Assembly (NCBI RefSeq): GCF_004379255.2
Contig: NC_056032.1
Location: 31,593,322-31,657,321 of the forward strand
Direction of reading: 5' to 3'
DNA: 64,000 nt
From: Salvia splendens
Lineage: Eukaryota; Streptophyta; Magnoliopsida; Lamiales; Lamiaceae
Notes under the pieces: generated by a model
Seen by the model: the letters and a program-made list of their open reading frames with translations, nothing else
Told to the model about the DNA's origin: nothing
Databases searched by the model: none
Position numbers and translations under genes: made by a program
Shown: positions 1 through 10,699 of the stretch, piece by piece
How positions within the stretch are numbered: the first letter of the stretch is position 1
Layout: every line of letters starts with the position of its first letter

Positions 1-236
1 ATCATATTCCCGTGATTAAACATATGCGTAACATGAACTATCTCCCTGTTTTTCTTTTCTTGGGCCTCTCGGGCAATCTTCTCGTCTATCAATTGTCTTA
101 CTTGGGCTTGCAGCCTTTCCAACTCAACTCTAGTCTCATCCTCCGTTGTGTTTCGATCACTTCTTATTCTCCTACGTGTCCTTTCAAGTACGAGATCAGG
201 CGGCTCTAAGTTGTCCTTCCCAGAACGCGTTCGCAT
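1..236 (-). CDS. Athila-type gag, N-terminal part (cut by window edge)
   Basis: Read on the minus strand from the ATG at 236-234, this frame stays open to the window edge (78 codons). It begins MRTRSGKDNLEPPDLVLE and continues into an Arg/Glu-rich, probably coiled-coil stretch (EDETRVELERLQAQVRQL). Such a charged N-terminus directly after a tRNA-Asp primer site is typical of gag in Athila/Tat Ty3/gypsy elements. Gag forms the particle that packages element RNA. The start was chosen because it is the first in-frame ATG after the primer site; the codon two positions upstream is a stop. The rest of the element lies to the left of the window. Family assignment rests on context and residue style, not on a diagnostic domain. 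Confidence 0.6.
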   Translation of the reverse strand, partial: MRTRSGKDNLEPPDLVLERTRRRIRSDRNTTEDETRVELERLQAQVRQLIDEKIAREAQEKKNREIVHVTHMFNHGNM

Positions 237-355
237 ACATTACATGAAAAGGACAAAACAAAAATTAAACTAAAAAAAATTAAAAAAAGAAACCAATTAA
301 AATCCAAATTAGCAAATTCGCCCGTTTGAAGATATCGATCATAAAGTGAATGTAT

Positions 356-373
356 TCTCCGACAACGGCGTCA
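356..373 (-). other. Primer binding site, tRNA-Asp type
   Basis: The plus-strand bases match the 3' end of plant tRNA-Asp (TCCCCGGCAACGGCGCCA) with three differences, so on the minus strand this is a primer binding site. It lies 9 bases downstream of the LTR at 383-1839 and 120 bases before the gag ATG. tRNA-Asp priming is known for Athila/Tat elements. Confidence 0.75.
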
Positions 374-382
374 AAAACTTAA

Positions 383-1839
383 TGCACTTTTTATTAGCAC
401 TAAATAAACCTGAAAGTATACAGAGTATATATAGTATAGCTAAAGGTCAGTACCGGATATCGAACATAAGGAAAACAAACACAAATTGACTATCATCTAC
501 TAAGCTTCTTTCACTATTTGGAAAACCGATAGTTTTTTAGATTTTCAAAACTAAAAACAGTTTGAAAGCAAGTAACAACTAATTGCAAATAATTAAAGAG
601 GTAAAAGTATGACAGATAAGAGAATTACAGGGATGTGCGTTCATAGTTATGGTTATACAAATTCCAACTACAATACCCTAGCACAGTTCATACTTCGATA
701 GAACGAGTCACATAAGTTTTGCCCATGCGGTACAAGCGTAGATTACTAACACTAGGGTTGTCAATCCTAGATCCGTAACTCCTAAAAGCTCCTAACACCC
801 TTAAAATGTCCTCACTCTCAATTAACAGTGTCGTTATAAGGGAAGCTAATTATAGTGTCGATTACGTGGATCTAACTCGCCAACCTCCTCTCACGATTAT
901 GTAGCAAGTTATATTAAATCATCACTGAATGTGTCACTCAAACGTGAAGTATTATAGAACAACTTAGGAAAGATACGAAGAAAAAACAAAACTGATATTA
1001 AATAGCAAAACGAAATTGTATAACCAAAGTCGTTACTAACACATCCCTAGAATCCTATGAATTTAGTTACACATAATTGAATAAGCTAAAAACATAGAAT
1101 GAAGGGAAAACAAAGTGTGCATAAGAACTATAACAATAAAACCCAAATGATGAATCCTTGTAGCCTTGATTTTCTCCTGATTCCTTCTTCAACCTCTTGC
1201 ACAATGAAGAACTCTCTCAATTTTATGCTCTAGAATTATATGGCAAAAAGAAGATCATAATGAAGTGGTTTTAGGGGGTATTTATGGAGTAAAAATCGAG
1301 CTCCATCAAATAAGGCAAAAAGTGGCTAAGTTTGTTAAATCCTGGGGAGAAAGTAGGTCAATTTCGTGCGCCACATTTTCGCAACGGGCCGCTGAACCTT
1401 AGCCAGCAGTCGCTGCACAATGATCTGTAGCCTCTACCTCTTAGATAGTGGTCGCTGCACTGTGTTGCAGCGGTGGCTGTGAATATTCTAGTAGCTTTGG
1501 AAACTCATCGAGCGGTCACAGCGCACTCGCCAGCGGTCGCTGGACGTGTTCTTCGTTTCAGCACAACTTTCTCCGGAGAGGACCGCTACTAGTTAGACAG
1601 TCGCTGGGCCCCAGCGGTCGCTGTGCATGTTGCAGCGGACCGCTGGGCATCTCGAATGCTCCAGATTTCCAACTTCGACTTTTTCCTGTCTTTTTAGGCT
1701 CAAATATGCACAAATCTCACAAAACACATCTAAATGCCAAAATAGAGAAAATATGCAAAATATGGACATGAATTGTGATTTTGACATTAAAAACAGACCA
1801 AATAAAGGCCTTAAAACAGTGCAAAATTCGAGCGTATCA
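383..1839 (-). repeat. 5' LTR of a minus-strand Athila-type retrotransposon
   Basis: On the minus strand this stretch starts TGATACGCTCGAATTTTGCA at 1839 and ends in GTGCA at 383, just before the primer site, so both TG and CA termini are present (1457 bp). The TGATACG...TTTTGCAC start is familiar from plant Athila-type LTRs. It holds short GC-rich palindromes at about 1380-1650. The bases after 1839 belong to a different, plus-strand retroelement ORF, so this is the insertion boundary. The partner LTR is outside the window. Short ORFs inside it look like chance. Confidence 0.7.
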
Positions 1840-1848
1840 GTTAAATAA

Positions 1849-3630
1849 ATGGATACATCGAGAAAAGAGAATCTGGTTCCTCCGACCTCCGTCATCACAA
1901 GCGCCAAGCCCGACACTCCCACCCCTCCTACGGAAGATGTCAACTACTTGCAACAAGGAGGAGGCCCCAACAGACCCTATAACAACAATTATCGCCCTAA
2001 CCAGGGGGGCGGTAATTTCAATGATTATAATGGGAACCGTCCTCATCCTAACCTTTCGTACTCTAATAATAATTTCTTGCAACCCCCCGCAAGATTTAAT
2101 GTTAGCAAAGGTGGAGTAGTTGAGCCTAACAAGAAGGAGGAAAAGTATGACCAAGACATCATGAAGATTTTGCAGGTGATAATGCAAGATAGGAAAGCCA
2201 ACGATACCAAGATTGGGTTCCTGGAAGCAAGGTTGAAAAACCTCGAGGCCGGAATAACCATAATTGCCACTGCCATCTCAAACATTCAAACTCAAATGGT
2301 CCAAGTCCACAAGAAAATTGAAGAGGACAAAGCAATGGCAGCAGCACGAGTGGCAGACATAAACAAGAAGTGGGTCGCCAAGCAAAAGAAGGACGATGAC
2401 AGCGCCTCCGGAGTGAAATCTTGGGACTGCCCGACAGCCGGTGGACCACCGCACACCCCGCAGCAGCCCGCCGCCGGACCACAGACGCATACCCCGCAGC
2501 GGCCCGCCACTAAAGAGGCAGAGGCGACCGCTAAAAAAGAGCTTGTGTGGCACAATGGGATTGCACTCCCCTTCCAACCGAAGAAGAAGTTCAAGCTTGA
2601 AGAGCAATTCAAACATTTTCTAAATATGTTTTGCAAGGTCCATACTAATATTTCTCTCGTTGAATCGTTGCAGGAAATACCTAGGTACGGGCTACTAAGG
2701 GAGGCAATGATGAGAAAGAAAAAGCCTACAAAAGCCGACCTTAAGTTGTCGCACCATTGCAATGAGATCATCCAAAGGGAGAGGGCAGTGAAGCAAAGGT
2801 ATCCCGATCAATTCATAATTAGGTGTTCAATTGGAGAAGTGAAAGTGGACAAGGCCCTTTGCGATCTAGGGGCTAACATCAATCTCATGCCGCTGAAATA
2901 CTACGAGAAGCTCAACATCGGGCCTCTCAAGACGTCAGATGTAATACAAGGTTGGCCGATAACACGACAATCAAAAACAGTGGGCATGATTGAAGTTGTT
3001 TTGGTTAAGGTAGACGATTTTATCTTCCCTACCGATTTCATTATTCTTGACATGAAAGTAGACAAAACTGTACCTCTAATCTTAGGCAGAGATTTTCTAG
3101 CCACATGCAAAGCTCTTATTGATGTACGTAGAGGCGAGATCACGATTAGAGATGATTACAGCCGCTCCACCTACAAGATAGATAGTGAAATGCTTAAGTA
3201 TGAAGAGGCGCAACAAGCTAAGATGGAGCGTGAATGCAGAGCGGCCATGATGACCGACACGTCTAACCCTTTTATGCCATTAGAAGGGGAGGATTCTTCT
3301 AACCCTTCTATCTTTATTGTCCATAATGTTCCTCAAGTTCCTAAAAAGAACGTACCTAAATATGCTAAACCTCCATTGCAGGAGAAACCTAAGAAGAAAA
3401 AGAAAAGCAATAAGAAGCCTCAAACTCAAGCCGATCCGGAAGTCTATGTGATTAAGAACTCGAACGGAAAGTACAAATGGTGGAAAAAGATTTGCAACAA
3501 AATGGTCCCGTTCGCAGTTTTCAGCACCAGGGTCGTTGATCCGCCCACTTTGTTGGGCCACTTCAAGTCGAGCCAACGACTTAAAACAAAAGCGCTTGTT
3601 GGGAGGCAACCCAATTTGTTTGTCTTTTAA
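1849..3630 (+). CDS. Gag-protease ORF of an Athila/Tat-like element, no reverse transcriptase
   Basis: An unbroken 593-codon frame. Residues about 20-80 are Pro/Asn/Gly-rich (NRPYNNNYRPNQGGG), about 95-170 are a probable coiled coil, and about 325-430 form a retropepsin-like aspartic protease of the Athila type: CDLGANINLMPL with the catalytic Asp near residue 339 in D-L-G-A form, then LILGRDFL near residue 410. The C-terminal third is Lys/Pro-rich and ends in a stretch matching the non-coding block (TTGGGAGGCAACCC) found downstream of coding regions in Athila/Tat elements. Reverse transcriptase, RNase H and integrase are absent. The N-terminus is missing because the minus-strand LTR ends at 1839, so the ATG at 1849 may not be the original start. 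It may be a non-autonomous element or an internal deletion derivative. Confidence 0.65.
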   Translation: MDTSRKENLVPPTSVITSAKPDTPTPPTEDVNYLQQGGGPNRPYNNNYRPNQGGGNFNDYNGNRPHPNLSYSNNNFLQPPARFNVSKGGVVEPNKKEEKYDQDIMKILQVIMQDRKANDTKIGFLEARLKNLEAGITIIATAISNIQTQMVQVHKKIEEDKAMAAARVADINKKWVAKQKKDDDSASGVKSWDCPTAGGPPHTPQQPAAGPQTHTPQRPATKEAEATAKKELVWHNGIALPFQPKKKFKLEEQFKHFLNMFCKVHTNISLVESLQEIPRYGLLREAMMRKKKPTKADLKLSHHCNEIIQRERAVKQRYPDQFIIRCSIGEVKVDKALCDLGANINLMPLKYYEKLNIGPLKTSDVIQGWPITRQSKTVGMIEVVLVKVDDFIFPTDFIILDMKVDKTVPLILGRDFLATCKALIDVRRGEITIRDDYSRSTYKIDSEMLKYEEAQQAKMERECRAAMMTDTSNPFMPLEGEDSSNPSIFIVHNVPQVPKKNVPKYAKPPLQEKPKKKKKSNKKPQTQADPEVYVIKNSNGKYKWWKKICNKMVPFAVFSTRVVDPPTLLGHFKSSQRLKTKALVGRQPNLFVF

Positions 3631-3650
3631 ATTCCTTCGGTTTTGTTTTT

Positions 3651-4771
3651 CTGATGAGAAGCAAAGAGAGTTTTTGTCCCTTAAACAAGGATCTATTTCA
3701 ATTGCATATTATGAAGTGAAGTTTACCCAGCTTTCTCGTTATGCATCGGCATTGCTACCTACAGAACAAGATAAGTGCAGACGTTTTGAAGAAGGATTGA
3801 TATACAAGATAAGAAGCAAAATCACACCTTCAGACTTTCGTACTTATAATGATCTACGTGCAGTGGCTATACGAGCAGAGAGACTAGTGAAAGAAAGACA
3901 TGTGTATATTCAAAGACAAAAGAGGGGACCACCGGAGTATAAGGGTGAATCAAGCTCGAGCATTTAAAAAATGCCTAGTTCTTTTTCTTCGGCATCGAGT
4001 TTCAGTAGAGAGGGTCCATTGGGACAAAGAGGCGGACGTGCACCACCTTTCAGTTATGAGTGGGGAACTTTATGCGTGCACTGTGGACGACCACATGCAG
4101 GGGAATGTCGAACAGTTACAGGAGGTTGTTTTCACTGCGGACAGCAAGGACACTATTATAGGGAATGCCCACTTCGGTATAACATGATATCAAGTGGAAG
4201 AGCAATAACGGAACCAATAGTACAGAATGTGCGACCCACAGCATCGAGTGCAAGTATTAATCGAGGTCGTGGAAGAGGACAAGCTATGAGTGCACCTATG
4301 GGTCGAGGGCGAAGACAGTCAGAGGCACATGGATCTACACCCTGGGGACATGCTCGTGTGTTTGCTATGACATATGAGGAGGCATCTAGAGCACCAGAGG
4401 TCATTACTGGTACACTTTATTTAGTTGATGCTATGATATATACATTGATAGATCCAGGATCTACTCATTCATTTATATCACTTGTCATCACATCACATAT
4501 GCATAAAGAACCAGAACCTCTAGATCATAGACTAGGTGTACACACACCCTTGGGTGAAGTTATTTCAGTATATACAGTATATCAAGATTGTGCGGTGAGA
4601 ATCAATTCAGTAGAACTATTGGCAGATTTGATTCCATTGTTCATACATGAGTTTGATATTATCTTGGGTATGGATTGGTTGTCACGTCACGGGGCTAAGA
4701 TAGATTGTTATGCTAAAGAATTGGTAATAGAGTCACCAGGACGAGATCGAGTTATATTCTACGGCAATTGA
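3651..4771 (+). pseudogene. Copy A gag (C-terminal half) and protease
   Basis: The remnant starts inside gag at DEKQREFLSLKQGS. A TAA at 3965-3967 (TCA in copy B) interrupts it. After that come a zinc-knuckle pair (CVHCGRPHAGEC, then CFHCGQQGHYYREC, CX2CX4HX4C), a Gly/Arg-rich RNA-binding stretch, and an aspartic protease with active-site motif IDPGSTHSFIS followed by IILGMDWLS. The active site reads D-P-G instead of the usual D-T/S-G, and copy B has the same change. About 30 bases present in copy B are missing near 4064. The frame ends at a TGA (4769-4771) where copy B has CGA. Confidence 0.75.
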
Positions 4772-4810
4772 CAGATTGTTCCCTCATCTCTTATATCTGC
4801 TACAACGGTT

Positions 4811-5807
4811 TTGCAACTGATTCAAAGTGGATGTGAAGCATATCTTGCGCATGTTGTAGATTGTGGTATGGTTAATGATCAAGTTAAAGACATTTCCTTT
4901 GTTAAAGAATTCAAAGTGGTATTTTTGGGACTAGTGGTGTCAGGTCGAGGAATAGAAGTGGATCCACGGAAAATTGAAGCAATTTCCAACTACAATCACA
5001 GAGGTTCGATGCTTCCTGGGTATGGCTGGATACTATAGACATTTTGTGGAAGGATTCTCGATTATTGCGGGATCAATGACAAAATTGATACGGAAGAATG
5101 CCCCTTTCATATGGAGTGAAGAATGTCAGAAGAGTTTTGATGAGTTGAAGCATCCATTGACTACAACACCCATATTGACTATTCCGACTGGTATAGGAGG
5201 ATTTGTGGTGTACAGTGATGCTTCTCGGCAGGGACTTGGTTGTGTTTTGATGCAAAATGGAAAGGTTGTTGCTTATGCGTCACGACAATTAAGAGTACAT
5301 GAAGTTTCATATCCTGTTCATGATCTTGAATTGGCAGCCGTTGTTTTTGCTTTGAAGATTTGGCGTCATCATTTATATGGAGAAACTTTTCGAATCTTGA
5401 CAGATCACAAGAGTTTAGAATATTTAATGAGTCAGAAGGAGTTGAATATGAGACAAAGACGGTGGATGGAGTTGCTTAAAGATTATGATTGTACCATTGA
5501 ATACCATCCGAGGAAGGCAAACGTTGTTGCAGACGTGTTAAGTCTGAAGTCAAGCAGTATGGTAGCACACATGCAGATGATCCCATTATCAGAGTTGATT
5601 GCTCTTCGAAGTTTGAATGTAAGATTACATCTAGATACGAGTGAAGGGTTAATAGCGACTCTTGAAATCCGACCAGTGTTGAGACAACGAATTCAAGATG
5701 CTCAAATGAAAGATGAAAAGTTTGTAGAGTTTATTAATGATGTACGAAAAGGTAAAGACACACCGTTCATTCTACAAGATGATACATTGATGTTTGGCAC
5801 TAGATAG
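4811..5807 (+). pseudogene. Copy A pol: RT core deleted, RNase H retained
   Basis: The linker before RT (DISFVKEF) is joined directly to the RT thumb ([15 protein letters not shown]). Against copy B about 680 bp are missing at 4911, including the FIDD catalytic motif. A frameshift near 5000 separates the thumb from the connection domain ([17 protein letters not shown]). The RNase H domain follows: [17 protein letters not shown], the AYASRQL segment and the TDHKSLEYL block; this Ty3 RNase H degrades the RNA strand of the hybrid. The frame stops at TAG 5805-5807. The deletion alone makes this copy unable to reverse-transcribe itself. Confidence 0.75.
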
Positions 5808-7090
5808 TGTGTACCAGATGTTGATAATCTTCGGAGAGAGATTCTAGATGACGCACATAATGCTCCTTATGCATTACACCTATGACCAACAAAAATGTAT
5901 CATACTATGAGACAACATTATTGGTGGCCAAAGATGAAGAAAGAAATGGCAGAATTTGTTTCAAAGTGTTTGACGCGTCAACAGGTAAAAGTAGAACATC
6001 AAGCACCTGCCGATTTATTGAAACCTTTATCTATTCCAGTTTGGAAATGGATTTTGTAACGGGTTTACCGAGGACACAGAAAGGCAATGATGCTAGTTGG
6101 ATTATTGTAGACAGATTAACTAAATCAGCACATTTTTTGCCTATACGATGGGGTTGTTCGTTAGACCAGTTGGCTGAAATGTACGTGAGGGAAGTAGTAC
6201 GCTTGCAGGGTATTCCGATATCCATTGTATCAGACAGAGATCCGTGATTCACATCCCGATTTTGAGAAAGTTTTCAGACAGCCATGGGAACCCGACTACA
6301 TTTTAGTACTGCTTTTCATCCCCAGACAGATGGTCAATCAGAAAGAACTATTCAGGCGTTAGAAGAAATGCATCGTGCTTGTGTTATAGATTTTCAGGGT
6401 TCATGGGATAAGAATATTCCGCTGATAGAGTTTGCGTATAATAATCAATTTCATAGCAGTATTGGAATGGCACCATATGAAGCATTATATGGCAGGAAAT
6501 GTAGAAGTCCAGTGTATTGGGACAAGGAAGGTTTGGAGATTCTAGAAGGACCAGAAATTATTCAAGAAACTATTTCCAAGATTGACGTCATTAAAAGTAG
6601 GTTGAAGGCAACACAAGACAGAAAAAAGAGTTATTATGATCAGCATCGGAAAGAGATGTAATATGAGGTTGGAGATAAAGTTTTCTTGGGAGTCTCACCT
6701 TGGAAAGGAGTAATGCGATTTGGACATAAAAGTAAGCTGAGTCCTCGTTATATTGGGCCATATGATATTGTCGAAAGAGTTGGACCGTTAGCGTACATGT
6801 TAGCATTACCTCCATAATTAGAGCAGATTCATAATGTTTTTCACGTCAGCATGCTTCGACGTTATCGGTCTGATCCGTCACATGTTCTAAGAGATCCTGA
6901 TATGCAGATTTCTGAGAATCTGAGTTACATAGAGAAACTAGTTAATATTATAGACCGACAGGTTAAACAATTGCGAAGAAAAGAGATCCCAATAGTTAAA
7001 GTTAGTTGGCGGAATCACAGGGTCGAAGAGGCTACTTGGGAAACTGAAGAAAAAATGAGAAATAACTATCCACATTTGTTTACGGGTTAG
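5808..7090 (+). pseudogene. Copy A integrase and chromodomain
   Basis: The zinc-binding end of integrase is shifted between frames near 5870-6010. The catalytic core shows MDFVTGLPRT and VSDRDP, then a TGA at 6245-6247 (CGA expected), then HPQTDGQSERT, which keeps the catalytic Glu. The core is followed by the YYDQHR segment, a TAA at 6659-6661, a GDKVFLGVSPWKG segment, a second TAA near 6817, and a C-terminal chromodomain (VKVSWRNHRVEEATWETEE) ending at 7090. Chromodomains direct integration toward particular chromatin. At least four lesions make it non-functional. Confidence 0.75.
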
Positions 7091-7146
7091 TGATTTTATT
7101 GGTGCATTAACTCATGGGGAAAGCGAATTTTGCGGACAATATTATT

Positions 7147-7161
7147 AAAGAGGGGAAGAAT
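7147..7161 (+). other. Polypurine tract of Tekay-like copy A
   Basis: A purine run directly before the LTR start at 7162, in the position where plus-strand DNA synthesis is primed. Confidence 0.6.
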
Positions 7162-8945
7162 TGTGACATCCATAACCCGAAATATACATTTTTTTTACCT
7201 ATTCCATATTTTTATTTTCATTTGCATAACATGATATTATACTATATTTTATAATAAGAAAAAAAATAGTTGTGTAATATACATATGTACGGAAAATATG
7301 TAGAGTCAATTAGCGTTCATTAAATACATACCTTTATACCATATATTTTAATAACTTGATATTATTGTGATGTTCTAGACAATTGTTTCTTTATAAATTC
7401 AAAGTTAGTATTATGGTAAGTTATTTGTTACTACGTACGTGTAACATATATTGGTATTATTAATTGATAAATATACTTAGACTATTTACCTCTATATAAT
7501 TGTTGTTATGGGTTAGAGTGAAATTATTTACTCATATTTATCCTAACAGTTTGTAAAGAAATACTAGTAAAATTCTTATGAAGGCGCGTGTGATGAGTAT
7601 AGGCAAAGTTCTTTTTTTAGCTTAGTCATAGACTAAGTCGGTAAGAAGAGCAAATTGCGACATATATGTAAATTTGTATTAGAATGGCGGCGAAACAAAA
7701 GTGCCTAGAGAAAAAAAAGAGGGGAGAACGAGAGCTATACAAATGGAATGAAGTAATTTTTCTAAATTTTGTTTTGTAATCTATCAAATAGGCACACACA
7801 CAAGTCACGAGTACATATGTATATAGTTTTCCGAATTGAATTTTTTTTTCATATGATAATTTTTAGGATGCGGAGGGTAGATCAATAGATGGAATCAGGA
7901 GCTCAGTTAGATAACCTATCGTGATAAGGTGTGTATAAATCACACTTTTAGTTTTACATGTGTTATGTGGTTAATTGTTATATGTTGAATTGGAGTGAAT
8001 TATTGGATTATATGGTGTGAAATTGATATGATTATGAATTATTTGATTTTGATGGTCGAATATGATATGAATATTTGATTGGTGAAATGGACATATTTGT
8101 TTAGATATATTGGATAATTTGATGGAATATGATATGGATATGTTATTGGTGCAAAGGATATGTTTATGATACTGATTATGTGAATCATTGGATTAAAGTG
8201 AATCTGTGACGGTTTTGCCCTGGATCTGAAATCACAGTGGATATATTGGGACCTTCGGGTCGATCATATTGGGACCTGGGTCGATCATATTGGGGCCTTC
8301 GGGTCAAATCATATTGGAACCTTTGGGTCAAATATATTAGGACATTCAGGTTAAATCACAGTGGGACCTTCAGGTCATATCATAATGGGACCTACGGGTC
8401 AATCATATTGGAAATCCCGGGAAGATACCAGGCTTGTCTGTTACAGAATAATAAACTGAATAGAGTGGAATATGCATATGAATATGAAATGGTTTGTTTT
8501 TAAATTATGTTATATATTGTTTCTGATTATATGTATTGATAAAAGAATATGCTTGATGTTTGTATCATGTGAGATTAAAGGTGGAAATTTATATATACTG
8601 AGTTGTGGCTCATATAAACCACTAAATTTTTCAGGAATAAGATAGTAGTCAAGTTTTGACTGACGTGGGTCATAGGAACTCCACGTGTTATCAGGTTCGG
8701 TGGCTGACGCATATTGGCAACCTTCTCATCCTCATCATTTTGCATGTAGATAAATGTATAGTATATAGAGAGGTGAGAAGGTTCCACTACTTTACCGGAT
8801 ATTTTGAAATATGTATCGAATAAGTGTTGAAATTTAAAATTATATAATACGGGTGTTCTATGAATTAGACACGTGTATTGATTGCTTTTATGACAAGGGA
8901 TTTATTTATTATAGGAGTATACGTCAGAGGGGTTGAGGTGTGACA
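7162..8945 (+). repeat. LTR shared by Tekay-like copies A and B
   Basis: It begins TGTGACATCCATAACCCG directly after the purine tract of copy A and ends GGTGTGACA just before the primer site of copy B, giving 1784 bp with TG/CA ends. It is both the 3' LTR of the left copy and the 5' LTR of the right copy. A 24-bp-period minisatellite lies at 8238-8410. I see no convincing gene here; the 88-codon frame at 8237-8503 is created by the minisatellite. Confidence 0.75.
8238..8410 (+). repeat. Degenerate minisatellite in the LTR, about 24-bp unit
   Basis: Seven to eight imperfect units resembling ATATTGGGACCTTCGGGTCA follow one another, each with the core GGGACC-TTCGGGTC and spacing of about 21-27 bp. 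Each core is a small inverted repeat (GGACC...GGGTC), so the array could form serial hairpins in RNA or single-stranded DNA. Confidence 0.75.
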
Positions 8946-8952
8946 GTTTAGG

Positions 8953-8967
8953 TGGTACCAGAGCAGG
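8953..8967 (+). other. Primer binding site, initiator tRNA-Met type
   Basis: TGGTACCAGAGCAGG, seven bases after the LTR end, differs by one base from TGGTATCAGAGC, the site complementary to the initiator tRNA-Met used by Tekay-type and many copia elements. It belongs to copy B. Confidence 0.75.
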
Positions 8968-9056
8968 GATATGGATCCCGCTGGGACATTGCATCCATGC
9001 ATTGCATATGATACGTATTGGTTGTAAGTTGTATTTGCATTTGAATTATAAGGAAC

Positions 9057-10699
9057 ATGGATATTCCTGAACATATGTCATCGAGGAGAGAAGGCTCAGG
9101 CGCCCTGCATAATTCATTAACTGCAGAAGCATCTCATACACATGTTGCATCATCTGGGGGTAGCCAGCCAATACATAGGCGGGTTGAACAAGAAGTACAG
9201 GGGCTAGAAATGAGACCAAGGGGTAGAAATTTTAAAGAACTACGAAAGATGGGAGCCGTTGACTTTGTTTGGACTATTGATCCTGCCGAGGCTGAGATAT
9301 GGTTGAAGAGGACAAAGCGTGTGTTTAATCAGATGGGTTGTATTGCAGAAGAACGTTTTGATTACACAGTGTCTCTTCTTCAGGACAATGCTTACTATTG
9401 GTGGGAGACTGTCCCACGAGCTATGATACATCCTCCAGTACTCAGTTGGGATGACTTCTTGAGAGAGTTCGGTGATAAGTATATGCCACCAGTGTATCAT
9501 GATGAGAAACAAAGAGAGTTTTTGTCCCTTAAACAAGGATCTATGTCAGTTGCAGATTATGAAGTGAAGTTTACTCAGCTTTCTCGTTATGCATCGGCAT
9601 TGCTACCTACAAAACAAGATAAGTGCAGACGTTTTGAAGAATGGTAGATATACGAGATAAGAAGCAAAATCACACCTTCAGACTTTCGTACTTATAATGA
9701 TCTACGTGCAGCGGCTATACGAGCAGAGAGACTAGTGAAAGAAAGACATGTGTATATTCAAAGACAAAAGAGGGGACCACCGGAGTATAAGGGTGAATCA
9801 AGCTCGAGCATTTCAAAAAGGCATAGTTCTTTTTCTTCGGCATCGAGTTTCAGTAGAGGGGGTCCATTAGGTCAAAGAGGCGGACGTGCACCACCTTTTA
9901 GTTATGAGTGGGGACGAGGATCTGGTATGACATCACGTGCACGACCTTTATGCGTGCACTGTGGACGACCACACACAGGGGAATGTCGAACAGTTACAGG
10001 AGGTTGTTTTCACTGTGGACAGCAAGGACACAATTATAGGGAATGCACACTTCAGTCTAACATGATATCAAGTGGAAGAGCAATAACGGAACCAATAGTA
10101 CAGAATGTGCGACCCACAGCATCGAGTGCAAGTATTAATCGAGGTCGTGGAAGAGGACAAACTATTAGTGCACCTATGGGTCGAGGGCGAGGACAGTCAG
10201 AGGCACATGGATCTACACCCCGGGGACATGCTCGTGTGTTTGCTATGACACAGGAGGAGGCATCTAGAGCACCAGAGGTCATTACTGGTACACTTTATTT
10301 AGTTGATGCTATGATATATATACATTGATAGATCCAGGATCTACTCATTCATTTATATCACCTGTCATCACATCACATATGCATAAAGAACCTGGACCTC
10401 TAGATCATAGACTAGGTGTACACACACCCTTGGGTGAAGTTATTTCAGTATATACAGTATATCGAGATTGTGCGGTGAGAATCAATTCAGTAGAACTATT
10501 GGCAGATTTGATTCCCTTGTTCATACATGAGTTTTATATTATCTTGGGTATGGATTGGTTGTCACGTCACCGGGCTAAGATAGATTGTTGTGCTAAAGAA
10601 GTGGTAATAGAGTCATCAGGACGAGATCGAGTGATATTCTACGGCAATCGACAGATTGTTCCCTCTGTCTTATATCTGCTACAACGGCTTTTCAACTGA
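9057..10699 (+). pseudogene. Tekay-like copy B gag and protease
   Basis: Gag starts at the ATG at 9057 (MDIPEHMSSRREGSG), about 90 bases after the primer site. The retrotransposon gag domain covers residues about 60-196 (WLKRTKRVFNQMGC, YYWWETVP). A frameshift near 9645 ends this frame. The next continues with zinc knuckles (CVHCGRPHTGEC, CFHCGQQGHNYREC) and a Gly/Arg-rich stretch. A two-base gain in a TA run near 10315 shifts into the protease frame (IDPGSTHSFISPV, IILGMDWLSRH). A further shift near 10670 leads into RT. Except for these shifts the product follows copy A closely and adds the gag N-terminus that copy A lacks. Confidence 0.75.

Larger units (their letters stand above)
3651..8945 (+). 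mobile_element. Tekay-like chromovirus copy A, 5'-truncated, with 3' LTR
   Basis: From 3651 the sequence matches the middle of gag of copy B (9495 onward) and runs through protease, RNase H, integrase and chromodomain to a purine tract (AAAGAGGGGAAGAA, 7147-7160) and the LTR at 7162. The 5' LTR, leader and first half of gag are missing; the break lies next to the 3' remnant of the Athila-like ORF. The reverse transcriptase core is deleted at about 4911. The order protease-RT-RNase H-integrase-chromodomain defines Ty3/gypsy chromoviruses; the integrase and primer site fit the Tekay (Del) lineage. Confidence 0.8.

Noticed and set aside
2292..2771. 159-codon minus-strand frame opposite the gag-protease ORF
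   Set aside because: Antisense shadow of the protease-containing plus-strand frame, without domains.
8230..8420. CRISPR-like array
   Set aside because: Units of about 24 bp are themselves degenerate, with no unique spacers or cas genes; the genome is a plant. It is a minisatellite.
8237..8503. 88-codon frame with WGL/YWN-type repeats
   Set aside because: It is the translation of the 24-bp minisatellite; no start context or domain supports a gene.
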